From positions 22,595,904 to 22,659,903 of the forward strand of contig OZ038436.1 of the NCBI GenBank assembly GCA_964036275.1: a stretch of DNA of 64,000 bases, in the 5' to 3' direction. Positions 39,201 through 48,400 of the stretch are shown here, one piece after another. The DNA is from Litoditis marina. Its lineage: Eukaryota; Nematoda; Chromadorea; Rhabditida; Rhabditidae. The notes under the pieces were generated by a model. The model ran no database searches. It was not told the origin of the DNA and saw only the letters and a program-made list of their open reading frames with translations. The position numbers were made by a program, and so were the translations under genes. Every line of letters starts with the position of its first letter. Position 1 is the first letter of the stretch.

Positions 39201-39578
39201 TATATCCTATATCACTTTTACTTTTTTCTCGATTAGCAAGATCAGATTAGAAGTCAACACAACAGTCTAGAATTAGAATCATTTGATAAAGAGTCCTGTC
39301 GGTGTCGTCAGCAAGTCGGTGTGACCAAGTACGCTCAACTATAACAAAACACATTATCCGAATCGACAACCAGGTTTATTTTTGAACAAGAATAAGAGGG
39401 CATAAGATAGAGCTAACCTGTGGAGCGATAGAGAAACTTCGAATTGCATCCCGTCTTTGCTTGTTCCCCAGAATAGGCGGGGAAGGAGAGATCATCTGAC
39501 TCCGGATGGTATTCGAACCTTTGCCGATAGGGCTCCGGTACTTTTCCGGGTACCAGATACTGCATTCAGTTTTAATAT
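12217..39578 (-). CDS. AHCTF1: ELYS/AHCTF1 homologue: chromatin-binding nucleoporin (52 exons, hosts a retroelement; 5' end incomplete)
   Basis: ELYS recruits the Nup107-160 complex to chromatin during post-mitotic nuclear pore assembly. Summed exons give roughly 1950 residues, against about 2270 in human. The N-terminal exons (39578-39418, 39118-38986, 38751-38618, 38292-38196, 37877-37763, 37567-37335, 37088-36980, 36714-36613, 36387-36246, 36109-36015) encode the beta-propeller, including NLLVIGLSFGGIITVSLG and HGDLWFWAAYD. The helical ELYS domain runs through exons 35463-35388, 35096-34947, 34713-34627, 34323-34255, 34039-33917, 33604-33445, 33156-33013 and 32791-32611, then 26371-26263 (KLYIDRVISKMQRLC), 25978-25868 (SLRSKQQLLIYYMLDYL), 25706-25605 and on to about 23974. 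The remaining exons down to 12217 encode a low-complexity Ser/Thr/Arg-rich tail with an AT-hook-like PKRGRPRK (13715-13563) and a basic C-terminus (NKRPASTRKQK, TAA at 12217-12219). Every accepted junction keeps codon phase. The start codon is not identified; an exon near 39.7-39.8 kb is only a weak candidate. Assignment rests on the helical domain, AT hook and overall order. Confidence 0.85.
13522..13556. repeat. Trinucleotide microsatellite (ATT/GTT)
   Basis: A run of atta/ttg triplets immediately beside the donor of the ELYS exon at 13563-13715, within the intron. Confidence 0.85.
14278..14367. repeat. 90-bp near-perfect palindrome in an ELYS intron
   Basis: The left arm (from ctgattgcaccccatttgt) is mirrored by the right arm (ending aaatggggtgcaatcag). 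The centre is between 14322 and 14323 (tatcc|ggata), with a few mismatches around gcccctg/aaaacagggg. Related motifs (ccctga, caccccat, tcagggaa) recur to about 15000, suggesting a foldback transposon or a decayed pair of them. Confidence 0.75.
15467..15657. mobile_element. 191-bp MITE-like element with 19-bp perfect terminal inverted repeats
   Basis: It begins aacccggtatttcgttaac and ends with the exact reverse complement gttaacgaaataccgggtt. The interior is also largely self-complementary (gggtta/taaccc blocks). There is no coding capacity. It lies in an ELYS intron just before (+ coordinates) the exon starting at 15687. No clear target duplication can be assigned. Confidence 0.85.
16484..16604. 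mobile_element. Palindromic MITE, copy 1 (TTAA-type)
   Basis: The ends aaagaaggac / gtcctgcttt are inverted, and the interior contains two mirrored halves around cagtttaaaggaccgttga. It is the same family as the copy at 45904-46015, with decayed ends (left flank TCAA, right flank TTAA). It sits in an ELYS intron, 34 bp from the exon ending at 16449. Confidence 0.82.
18055..18128. repeat. GA-rich simple repeat
   Basis: Imperfect (GA)n tract in an ELYS intron, ending about 25 bp before the exon that starts at 18154. Confidence 0.9.
19573..20515 (-). repeat. Three tandem related ELYS exons encoding an EILxRSFEEQPD repeat
   Basis: Exons 20515-20411, 20107-20009 and 19689-19573 (105, 99 and 117 bp) are all phase 0 at both ends. 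Each encodes one copy of a peptide: GEILHRSFEQQPEEESETDE, DEILVRSFEEQPDIDSETDE, and DEILIRSFEEQPDEETDN. The pattern indicates tandem exon duplication, giving a repeated acidic short linear motif in the ELYS tail. The exons are contained within the ELYS entry and are listed separately because the repeat is a distinct feature. Confidence 0.85.
21330..21540. repeat. Dispersed repeat containing 'aaaagtaggggt' and 'ggggtcgcga' motifs
   Basis: This non-coding block in an ELYS intron resembles the sequence at 63770-64000. Shared motifs in the same order are caaggcct(t/c), ggggg-tgcgaac, aaaagtaggggt, and ggggtcgcga. It looks like a degenerate interspersed repeat with no coding capacity. Confidence 0.65.
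26523..26667 (+). repeat. A1: left split direct repeat
   Basis: Matches A2 (29616-29760). It holds two hairpins: gcggcggacct (26556-26566) with aggtcccgccgc, and cctttcgaa (26602-26610) with ttcgaaagg. It also carries the arm aattactgtgctaaa (26532-26546), the perfect inverse of the arm in B. Its end, ggcag|gttgaa, looks like a splice donor, so A1 may include promoter and leader exon. That last point is inference. Confidence 0.9.
26846..27559 (+). CDS. Gag-like protein of the YR retroelement
   Basis: A 237-residue open frame from a true ATG. A Ser/Pro/Gln-rich start is followed by a helical middle (residues about 25-140), a basic Arg/Gln/Ser-rich stretch and one CCHC zinc knuckle near the end (CYSCNMVGHLSRDC, pattern C-x2-C-x4-H-x4-C). 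Gag proteins with a C-terminal knuckle package the element RNA. The frame ends in TGA 80 bp after the overlapping RT frame becomes open. The sequence just after the stop, aag|gtgagt, is a strong donor consensus, so a spliced product is possible. Confidence 0.82.
   Translation: MSPPPSSSSLPLQQPANFTDATQLCANLLSMIKPEMAKLFSAEKAKAKSFDPPKLSSKGLQAQAAINCKVLAALHPIADNEDSQVAAAVKTAMDLMESRNADLVLADSTPEGFRMVEKLEVIKGLGTTNQNPAQLLALTTLMSQPDRKRTREASPPRQSQPFRQRGSGFYRQPESRYNDEMDALSRENARLRSEHSRSRFTPSEQQPRSFQGAPSVLRCYSCNMVGHLSRDCRQKKY
27480..29525 (+). CDS. Reverse transcriptase-RNase H polyprotein of the YR retroelement
   Basis: An uninterrupted 681-codon frame. RT blocks: LILDLSGVNKFI, FSFDFRGGYHHI-type segment (CSFDFRGGYHHISI), VMPFGLSSAPYIFTK, and the catalytic box FLYLDDGLIL (YLDD). 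RNase H follows (ETDASSRGIGGL, then FRELTGLLHAV and FRTDSQSAVAIL), keeping its acidic residues. A C-terminal region, TDCFASADNRK to GIDVFLNF, resembles the conserved segment that follows RNase H in DIRS/Ngaro-type elements. The frame is +1 relative to gag and overlaps it by 80 bp. There is no in-frame ATG before the RT core, so expression probably needs frameshifting or splicing. No lesions are seen, so the copy may be active. It ends at TAA 29523-29525, just before B1. Confidence 0.92.
   Translation: MPLPSSAVTRATWSGTSLGTADRKSIEGESVSYSSGLARNIQFWRELGTPAWICHVISNGLSLNLASCFQPSLLHFNSHRKGALQFAEFVSEEIQSLLQKGAIEQVSFKPAVMSPLQVVQRGEKKRLILDLSGVNKFIQNPKFRLEDIYTAWPALAGAKFACSFDFRGGYHHISISVQDRPLLGFSWSNQREELFYQFAVMPFGLSSAPYIFTKFFRPLLKKWREQGITVFLYLDDGLILGESFQECLRASEQVKLDLLSAGITLADEKCVWHPTTEITWLGYSLDLSTHTVSVTEKRVSEALSRIDSLLEHVSPSVLGRQRVLGTIVSMHHVLDQASLRSGNLNDTVASAQLRELSGHICIPLTEAEIGELQYWKSNLQLIARKSCAIPAVFEFYIETDASSRGIGGLIKLAKSDVQLATFSHDFGENWSEKSSTFRELTGLLHAVRAFRRHIIQARVCFRTDSQSAVAILRKGSSISELREIALSIWDELELCSTSAEFSWIPRNMNTAADQLSREIDYDDWGVRDVFFNRCQEKWGNFATDCFASADNRKCVNFFSKNSSPGAAGIDVFLNFDSVTRLGLAWWVPPPHLIPKLLQTASSYRAKGVLGCPVWSSHAFFKHLKTANGNWRDFVKDTLQFPVGTKLLVPGPGSAEASSFASEFLQFPFIFILCDFSCPQAH
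29529..29617 (+). repeat. B1: internal copy of the right split repeat
   Basis: Identical to B2 (32215-32303) over 89 bp. It contains tttagcacagtaatt (29557-29571), the exact inverse of the A arm, and abuts A2 with a shared AA. The B1|A2 joint is what a circle junction (B2 joined to A1) would look like. Confidence 0.92.
29616..29760 (+). repeat. A2: internal copy of the left split repeat
   Basis: Matches A1 with a single difference (gcaccg in A1, gtaccg in A2). After it the sequence diverges into a C-rich tract (29761-29775), where A1 instead has a donor-like gttgaa. It could act as the promoter of the downstream YR gene; that is inference. Confidence 0.92.
29794..31729 (+). CDS. Tyrosine recombinase of the retroelement, apparently split by four introns
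   Basis: Exons: 29794(open)-29977, 30199-30411, 30663-30863, 31110-31292, 31506-31729. All four introns are phase 1 with consensus ends (ttag|gtaaat..ttcag, gaag|gtgagc..acag, aaag|gtaagg..ctcag, tcag|gttaga..ctcag). Splicing joins one frame: WL|EKAGIPDNQAG, ATE|DHIRNVIQWYS, LAK|GRSTFVEYRNGG and HES|VKNAVRKK. Catalytic motifs are present: LLRVSEAANLKWGDL (first Arg), SRAKNDQ (Lys), HHSLRRGSAQAA (His-x-x-Arg), RRGRW (Trp in the second His/Trp place) and APYL (nucleophile Tyr). The frame is open upstream without ATG; the first in-frame ATG is 29866. The stop is TAA at 31727-31729. A further exon at 32012-32163 (with KKRRSP) is possible but unproven. Confidence 0.82.
31898..31903 (+). terminator. 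Candidate poly(A) signal AATAAA after the YR gene
   Basis: It lies 169 bp after the YR stop and before B2. If used, the YR transcript would end without reaching B2, unlike a full-length genomic RNA. Confidence 0.5.
32215..32303 (+). repeat. B2: right end of the retroelement
   Basis: Identical to B1. The inverse arm tttagcacagtaatt is at 32243-32257. Directly before it, catgaagcgattccc is repeated once more (32198-32212), a short partial duplication absent from B1. Confidence 0.92.
35514..35827. mobile_element. 314-bp foldback/MITE-like element rich in C8/G8 runs
   Basis: The ends ttttactttcg and cgaaagtaaaa are inverted. A second inverted pair, gttactttcaccccccc and ggggggtgaaagtaac, is nested around 35563-35602. 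Runs of C and G alternate through the element. It sits in an ELYS intron between exons 35463-35388 and 36109-36015 and is non-coding. Confidence 0.75.
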
Positions 39579-40711
39579 CTGAAAAAGTAACAAGTACGGT
39601 AGATGCATTAGATATTTTTTTCTAGTCTAGTCACTGCTCAGAAAACACACAACAATCTAGTTTAGAGAGAGATCTGGACGGATCAACACAAATAAACTAC
39701 TCAAGCCTGGAACTTAGTACATACGTACAAGCTTGTCACTTCTTCCTTGTTGATTTGGCAAATAGAGAAAAAACAACGCTTTATAATACGAGCCATGCAT
39801 CGTATACTGTCGTCTTTCCAATTCAACAAAAAAATGACTAAAACCGAAGCATTGGTCCGAAATATGTAAATGGTAAATTAACGCACGCAAAAGGCGAAAA
39901 TCCTAAGAATAGAACAAACAAGCGAGCAGTGAAAAAAATGAGGTTGGAGGACAGCCAAATATTTTTGAAAATATTGCAATTGGCGGGAAAAGACATACGT
40001 AATTGCGGAGTACCGTTAATGGGACGGCTACATATTTCACTACGGTAGCATGTCACGTTGATGTGTCAGTGGTTATCAATGGTTAAACACGAAAGCCGAG
40101 TGAAACAGCAAACTTTTTTCCGAAAACAATCACTTCTAGATTGGTAACTGAACCAGAAAGTCGAATATCATAATATCAAGCAAAAAATTGGCCGAAGAGA
40201 AGAGGAACGTTTTAATTGGAAGCTACTTTATTGTTACAGCATATTTTATATGTTTGAGACAACGTTTTCTTACACTGAATATGGCAACCTGCTACTGGAA
40301 GAACTATTATGGTGTGTGGTTGAGCGTTTGTTGACATTTTCCCGCGCAAACTATCGGGGCCGCATGGTTGTAGTTTGATCTGATCTTTCTCTACACTATA
40401 AAAAATTGCTAGACATATAACTGTTTAGGATAATTTTCATATTCATAGTACCAAAATGATAAAAGTCTTTGTATATAAAATGTAACTGTACGACCCCTCA
40501 AAAAACCATGCCATCGGTGCCTCGAATGACAAAGTAGGTCTGAAACTTTTAAACAAAAAAATTCCGGAACATCATCTATATAGTATCTTCCCCTCTATTC
40601 TCTTTGTTGTTGCCGAAAATGAAAGGATCAAAGAACGATCTTTTGTTTTGATGTTTTCTCCCGGCGCGCAGGTGGCTGTTTGACTGCAGTTACCCTAGAA
40701 CCCATAACTTC
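39579..40711. promoter_or_regulatory. Divergent intergenic region between ELYS and the RING gene
   Basis: It must hold the missing ELYS first exon and the promoters of both genes, which point away from each other. A possible ELYS exon lies at about 39.73-39.80 kb (ATG CAT GGC..., donor gtatgt), phase-compatible with the exon ending at 39578, but its peptide does not look like ELYS. No TATA-like or other element is convincing. Confidence 0.4.
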
Positions 40712-41826
40712 ATGTCTACCCCACCCTCGAATGACTCGTTTCATACGGAAAATCACCGAAATTGTTCATTTTTGAGTAAAAACGCAAATGCGATCATTAA
40801 GTTCATCCTATGTCGCCTGATTCCATATATTTTGTCCCTATTTTACACTGTATTCGGACTATTCTTCCCACAACTTCACTACTGCTCTAATATATTCGGT
40901 ATTTTACTGCACCCCCTAGCATGGCTTGCCGGTGTGGCGGAAGAAGTGGATCGAAGGTGAGGCCTTGTTATAATTTCATCTCGATACAAGCCGAATTTCA
41001 CCGAAATTCAACGGAAAAACACAGCAAGGTAGAGCAACACACCCCTATAGTTGAATAGAAACATGTGATAATGTACGAGACATGAAAAACAATCGTTACT
41101 ATTTTCTCAATATGTTTTTCACCTGCTAGGTGACTATTCTTCACCTCTAGCAGATTAGTTTCTTAACACGTTTTGCTGAACGTTTCTGCCTCGACCTTTG
41201 ACCCGAACACGTTTTCCTCATGCCATTAGAAAGAAGAGTGATCATATTTTTTTTCGGAATCTCACGTTCTACTACACATGACTTTTACTCTCGTCCGACA
41301 TCCATTAACAGTAGTCATAATATAAGTGCTTAAAAGTGCCTGAAACTAACTATACTGTGCATATCTGTAGGAGATCATTCCAAGTTATACTGTAAGTGAT
41401 AGTATAATCGTGGAACAGACTATTCCCAGTTTTTTCCAGGGCCGGTCCCATTCGTCGTGCCCTGCTGGTCATGGTGGAGGAGTTCCCGGCGGCGGACACG
41501 GGACAGTCCCTGGACAGCCTCCCTGATGAGGAGGTAATAATAATGACCATAATAATATTTTTTACTCCCTAGTTAATATTTAACCTTATTGTACCTAAAT
41601 TTAAGTGTGTTTAATGTGTTAATTAAACTCACTTCTTCGATTTCTACAGGTGCTCCGTCGGCACTGCTGTCGTTGCCTGATCAACGAGAAGCGGGTGGTG
41701 CTTCAGCCGTGCAACCACCTCTGTCTCTGTCTGTCCTGCTACCAGGAGGTCGTCTCACAACCCTCCCAGGCCATGTGTCCCATTTGCAAGACCGGCATAC
41801 AACAACATATTGTGGTCAACCAATGA
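40712..41826 (+). CDS. Small membrane-anchored RING-finger protein (putative E3 ubiquitin ligase), 3 exons
   Basis: Exons 40712-40956, 41440-41533 and 41650-41826 encode about 171 residues from a true ATG. Residues about 28-70 are strongly hydrophobic (IIKFILCRLIPYILSLFYTV, then FGILLHPLAWLAG), giving one or two membrane segments. A C-terminal C3HC4 RING occupies the last 58 residues: CCRC, then PCNH, CLSC and CPIC, with all eight zinc ligands present. The protein ends in HIVVNQ. The arrangement (membrane part, RING at the extreme C-terminus) resembles the RNF26-type group, but the protein is far shorter, so I assign no symbol. The RING predicts E2 binding and ubiquitin transfer at a membrane. 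It is divergent to ELYS and convergent with the M1-like gene. Confidence 0.8.
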
Positions 41827-42401
41827 GTATTATTCCAATATCTTGATTCATAGAATAGAAATTAAAGATTCAAAATTGAAAGTGTTGTCTAATGTTTGAG
41901 AACAGAATTTAGAATACTTGAAAATGTATGAGAAAATTACTAGTGGTCGTCTCAAATCTATGTGTCCCATTTGCAAGACCGGCATTCAGCAACATATTGT
42001 GGTCAACCAATGAGTACTATTAAAAATAAATAAGAATTACTCTATTGCATTTTTCTCTCAGGCAGTTATCTCGTGATAAAGATTCAAATTGAGAGTGCTG
42101 TTTTTGTTAAGAAACTACATCGGAATCATAATAATAGAGAGGTAGAAAAAGCGTGTTCAAGAATAATTTAGTGTTCGTCTTCTATAATATTTCCTCATCA
42201 AACATACAGCTCGAAGAAATTGAAAAATTGCCACCCCTACTCCATACCCGAACCACCCTTTCTTAGAATGGTGTGGTTGAAAATTAATTCAATCATACAA
42301 CACTGCGGAAAACTTTGTCAATCAATACATTCTAGCATTGATACCTTTCATATTATAATGAATAGAAAAATATCATTCATTTGTACGAAATACAGTTGAA
42401 A
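41827..42401. other. Convergent intergenic spacer
   Basis: It holds the RING gene 3' UTR, the duplicated RING 3' end (41945-42110), an AATAAA at about 42024 on the plus strand, and the 3' flank of the minus-strand M1-like gene. Nothing else is seen. Confidence 0.5.
41945..42110 (+). pseudogene. Tandem partial duplicate of the RING gene last exon and 3' UTR
   Basis: Similar to 41745-41900. It keeps the stretch for MCPICKTGIQQHIVVNQ plus stop, with only two differences in 57 bp, both silent (ATA/ATT, CAA/CAG). An internal 10-bp net deletion upstream of that stretch shifts the frame relative to the parent. Flanking 3' UTR similarity is lower (taaagattcaaa). It lacks the first RING half, so alone it is broken. 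It may be an alternative 3' exon (a tactag acceptor precedes it) or simply a relic. Confidence 0.75.
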
Positions 42402-45400
42402 TCAGAAACACTTTGTTCCGTAGAGATCGAGACATAATTCATTGACGGCCACGTGGGCAGCACCGCGACCACACGTCATTTGGGCAGATGACGTCATGGA
42501 TTCGAAAAGACGCTTTCTGAATTGGAAACAATAAGAATGAGAGGGTGACGATTAAGCTCAAATGTATTAAGCTACAACCTATATCTCAAGTTTAAACATC
42601 AACAGAAAGTCTAAAGTATCACAACGGATAGTGTATTTGTATAGGCTATGTCTGTACAAACTTGGAGAAAAACAACTCATAGAGTTTTGATAGGAGATAT
42701 CCGCTGAATGTGTGCAAGCTGAATCGTCACGACTCTAAGAATATCTCAACGTGTTCTTCGAATATTGGGCTAAATTTGGAGTTAGTAATTTGACAACTTC
42801 ACGTTTCTCGATTTTTTCTCTTTCTCTGATGAGCGAGTACCACATTCTTTGAATGTAGATAAATAAATAAATATCAAACGAATGAGTTAGGTTCTTCCAC
42901 TCACCTATGAAATTGGGTTCTCAGTTCACTTAGTGGACGTCCTTTCCTCCCGGCGACACAGCGAAAAGTCGCCGCCTCACACAGCGGAAACAAATGACTT
43001 TGTGATTCTATCATAGCCATCCATTTATTTCTGAGAGCTGTGGCCACTGGCTCTTCTAGTGCTCCTGGAAAGTGTATGGTAGTTACAGTTGCACTTACGT
43101 GAACTCTTCTTATTATTTTTGTGAACGTCTTGATGTTCTGAGCATCTGTTCTGAGACGTATGTCCTGTATGTTCTGTATTGTGCCAATTGACATCATGAA
43201 GTATAAACAGTACTTCACAACATTCATTTTTAGTGCCAAGCCGCAACTGCTGCTGTTTCGAAACTAAATTGGTATTTAGAGGAATACCACGTTAGTTGTA
43301 GAGAAAAAGAGGGAAATGACACTTTTTAGTACATTTTATCGAAACAAATAATGCTTCACACGTTTGCGTGACCATACATTCAACTAACATTATCAGGTAC
43401 ATTTGCAACTTCACACGTACCTATAGAGTAGAAATGACAGAAGTCATTCGTCAGCTGCATTCTTTCTCTCGGTGTATAGTTGGTTGCGTTCTAGAATGAA
43501 ACACCGTCAAAGTTTGTGGCCTTCAGAAGTTTCTGATGATTACATTTCATGAATATCAATTGCTGACATGCTACCACACCCATCTTCCAGCCTTGATAAC
43601 TTGTCAGTGAATCAGTTTTGCAGAAAAAAATAAGAGAGAATCGACACTACGGTTACAATTGCGAGAAATGAAAATTGTCCTCATAGCACAGAATAGAAAT
43701 TCCAAAGAGATTTTGATAATTAAATGATGATGAATCTTTGGTTTCTGCAGAACCCCACCTGTCTTAGAACTTCCAGAACCATCTTCCACGTAGATAGATC
43801 GTAGTTTACGCGGTAAAAGTGGTTGAATCCTAAACATTTAAAAACGTTCACTGTTTTCCGTATCTCTTTCAATGCAGGACTGCCCGCACATCACCGTATT
43901 TCCAGTTTTGGAAATAATATAAGCATTCTCTGTTTTGTTATATTTGTTCGGATTAATGTACAGAACGGTGCAAAGGTGAATTTTATCTTCAAAATCGGGC
44001 ATGCAACATTTTTTTGAGTCTCTATGTTGACTAGAAGATGTCACTGTACAGCAAGTGACTCCATTGTAGTTTTTTTATGTCGAAACACGCTCTAGTTTAC
44101 AAATGTATACCAAACGGTGGTGGGATCAAACTACACATTTAGAGCAATATACACTGTATAGGCTTGTGACGATGTAAAAAAAAGAACCCTTCAATGTATG
44201 ACTGTATATTGTGAAAATCTACGTTTGAGCGAAACGAAGTATACCTAGATTGGCCATAGATAGTCCTTCTCTAACTGGGGCCAGATGAACTCCTTGGCTG
44301 AGCATCAGCTGGATGGGCAGTTTGAACTCGGTGAACTGCATTACCAACGGCCATAGCTCCATTCTAGCCCATGTGTCGGATCCTGAAGTCAGATAAATCG
44401 TGACAGGTCACATGTGACGATTTGAGTGGTTATTTTGATTGCGTCGTGGAATAAACTTTAATATAACTTTTCTATGAAATTGTCCTAGAACCAAGAAAAT
44501 TCGAGACGCAGGGTTTTTCGAAAACTCCTCATTATTCAGTGGTAGTCGTACTTACCGTTGTCAACCGTTATCGATTCTATTCGTTGCTTCAGACGCAGTG
44601 ATTCGTTCTGTCGGGCTACTTCCAGAGATGGTATGCCGCCGTGTGTTCGCCAGAAGCCGAACACCTTTAGAAAATGGAGCTTGTATTACACAATATATAA
44701 TCAGGTCGAAATACTATTCTTTTTTGTATGGGTATCGGTCAAAAAAAGTGATCTGATACTCTGAGTCATGATTAGAAACTGCATCCTGAGACGTGAGTGA
44801 GAGCGATTTGGTTTGAGTGTTTTTGATTGGCAGGACAACATTGAAATTTGTTCTACTTCACATTGTTTTCAATTTGAATCCGGGGCATTCGAAGCTTTAT
44901 TCAGACTTCCTACTCTATTCTCGAGGTTATGCTACCCCTCATTCGGGCTCAATCCCACCTGTGCAGCATTGACTCCATCCGCAAGTGTCTCCGAGAAGGT
45001 ATCCATGAAGGATTGCATGTCAATTGTTCCGGTTTTCGAATGGAACACCTGTAAAGGAAATGTTCAATTACATTTACGTCCGTACCATCCCACCAGTAGA
45101 GAAGGAAGAACGCAGTTCCAGAAATAGAGTACTTTACTGTTGCTGGTTTACCTTTTTGATTGATTTATTTGCATACATGCATGTGCAATACATATAGGAA
45201 ACAGAAAAGAGAAATCAACTGAATTTCAGCAACATGCAAACAAAACTGCTATTGTTGTAGTGATTAGGGAAAGTTCAAGACGTGTATGAAAAGTTTGGCT
45301 GCGAAAAGAGAGGAGAGTTACCATTTTATTGATGGCTGTCATCATTCTCTCTTCGTTCAATAGATGTTCCATAGATTCTATTTCGACTACACCTTTCAAT

Positions 45401-48400
45401 CCACAATATGCCGAGATCTGAAATGTTTCATTTTATGTTGGTGAAGGCAATTACAAGTTCAAATATAGCAAGTTATATAAAAACGATTTTGGTATAGATA
45501 TAAATGTAGGAGCCGTGTTTTCTATCAAATTCAATTTTCTATCAAATGGGGCTAATACGTTAACATATTCCTGAGTTTTTCTGGGCTATTTAACGCTGTA
45601 AAACGACAAATGTAAAGCTGCGGTCCTGAAAGAAACTGTAAGTGTAGTTGGAACTAACTTGTTTTTCATCGATGGGCTCTTTGAGCATGAGTGCCATTCC
45701 TGGTTCCAACACAGATTCCGTTAGACTTATCTGAAATACTTAGGAAATTTAGTGGTATTTTCTCTTGCTTAGGTCACTGTCCTAACTCACAACCATTTAT
45801 TGAATATTTTCAAGAAACTTTCCTGATTTCTACGAAAGTGCATTAGTATGAAAGTGCAACAAGACGTTCTCGAGAAAGTTATTTTTCTTTGAGTACATCC
45901 AAGTTAAAGAAGGACGATTATGTGATCCAATCGCAACGGTTCACTCCTTTTGCAATGCATTGCAGTTTAAAGGACCGTTGACATGAGATTGGTCCACATA
46001 ATCGTCCTTCTTTAATACTTTCGTTGAGAGACTCAAAACTGTCGACTACTGAGGCCAACGTGTCACCGATCAGGCTACAACTCGAATCAGGTTACCTGTT
46101 TTCAGTAAGATCTTACCTTCATGTAATGAGCCAGCCGAATATTGTCATCATTTGTCATTCGTTTCACAACTTTGTAAGCTATATACGACAGAATGTCCTC
46201 CTAAAACCATAAATGGAGTAAGATAGAGAAACTCAGTTCTTCAAAAATTTGAAGAAAGATTAGCTTGGTTTCGATCGAAAATCAGCATACTGCATGTCGT
46301 GGTCTGCTGTGATTCGCCTACACTACTAGAAATGTTTGATAACGGGATTGGCCAGCTACAGAAGCGATATGGCAATGTCATGCACACGTGCTTCGTCTCT
46401 CTGATCTACATGCTCTCTCGTTAAGAATCATTCAGACATCTACGAAAACAGCCATTCACCTGTAGACAGAACTCTCTTTCTCTGGACACTGCCACTAGTC
46501 CGCCCACCCAATGGCGCGCAATCAACTTGGCCAACAGCCAAATCTGATTGGCAAAGTCGTATGACGTATAGGTGCCTGAAATTCCGTATTACAAAGAATG
46601 AATGCGGAAAATTTAGTGGGTAATCATTTTATAGAATGTTTTGCATTTCTTGTTCTTTTTTTGGTGTTTCCTTTTCGGTTTGACTGTTCATTACAATGCG
46701 GGATGAAAATGGAAGTTGGATGAATTAGAATTACAAGCAGGTATGTAAACCCAGGCACAATATTCAATAACTTTACATCTACTCGGCAACAAATGCTACA
46801 GAAAATTTCAGGAGTGACATTTTATTGTAACAGGTTGAGTGGTATTTTCACGGGGTCATATATGAATAGGGTATATGGCTTACTTTCCGGAATGACTATA
46901 GTCCCAAAAGATGACGAGAGAGATACATCATTGAGAATGACTAGGTCTAGTTTTGACATTGCCATTGACGAGGAGAAAAATTGCCTGAAATTTGAAAATA
47001 AATAGTTGTCAAGATTATCACTACGACTGGTGAGTGAGTCCGTCTCAAACAGATTATTATTTGGTTCAAGGTACGTACAAAAGCTCCTAAAAGAAAGTTT
47101 CCTTTAGCCGTCCCATCATACCTGAAATTATTCATTCATAGGGTTTATAATGGACGAACGGACTGAAACGTTACATGTTGACCCTATCTGCTGTGCTGGT
47201 CGTTTGATCCCCATATGTGCAATTGTAATTGAGTGCTGCATGCACGGATCAGACTACAACTGCGTTTGATGAAACCGCGAGTAGAAAATACATACTTGAG
47301 TAATCCTAGTACTTGTGTGGCAGTGTTCAGGAGGTGTTTCGCCGCCTCTTTCTCTATTCGATGTTCATTGTAGTGAACCGCCAGATTGATCCCGTTGTAC
47401 GTGTTTTCCATCTGAAAAACTTACATTAGAGCTTGAATTCCAGTGGTATCCAAGTACGTTTTTCTTCAATTATAAGCTTGTCTTTGAAACCTTGCCAGTC
47501 GCAGAGAATTATCCATGAAATTATCACGATCAGGAAAAAGTTGTATTGAAGTAAGTAACACAGATCTCGTGAATGAAACGGGCGTTCGGCCTCTTTGTAA
47601 TGGTTTTGGAGTAACGTTTGAGGTGAATTCTTACTTTTTTGTATTCAACGGGAAGGAGAACGAGTGACAACAGAGAGGGAACCATGGGGCTACTCGGACG
47701 GAAAGACGTCATCTGAAAAAAGGTGTAACTTAATTTGAATATGGTCGATGAAACGCGGAATTTCCGAACTAGCCTGAAATTCGTAGTGAAACAACAACAA
47801 ACACACCATAACGAAACATTTTGAAGGCAATTGTTCCAGAAAATGCTTCGTGATTATTGGACATGTTGTACACGGGTTATATCACAGTAAAGCTGGTAGG
47901 CTCATTTTCGAAATGCTCATCTGTACAAAAACTGTATTAACTTACAGAAATGAAAAATTATTTTGAACAAAAATGGTTTGTACCTGCCAGTGTTCGTCAA
48001 TGGTGGTTGTGCCTTCTGAAGGAGCTGAACTGAGTGCAGTTGTACCCAGGGGATGCACAATCGAAACGGACATCACCACCTGGTATAGTTCTGGTCAGTT
48101 ACACGCGAAGTCGAACTCAGATAGAAAGTTGATTATGGCAAGCGCATCAATTGACTGCTCAGTCGCAGTTTATAACGTGACTTTTCTTTATTAGACGTGG
48201 CACTCAATTTCAGAAATTAGAGGAAAAACATGCACGTCATAGTCATATTATGTGCATGCCGTGGTGAGATTGCATATATTCAAATTATATTGTCGAATTC
48301 CATAATGAACCTACAATGTACAATTTATAATGTGTTGACTGCATATTCTATCATACCTTCTGTGTGAGTGGATGAAGTGTGGGGAAGACTGCTCCAGCGC

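Noticed and set aside
39838..40056. Apparent N-terminal ELYS frame beginning at 40056.
   Set aside because: It begins at GTG, not ATG, and an in-frame stop lies just upstream; the peptide has no ELYS similarity.
47078..47119. Possible exon of the M1-like gene (KYDGTAKGNFLLGAF), tempting because it resembles the K-x-D...GA part of the GAMEN block.
   Set aside because: Joining exon 47411-47296 straight to 46984-46884 is in phase and gives KQFFSSSMAMSKLDLVILND, which aligns much better. Including this piece breaks phase with 46984-46884.
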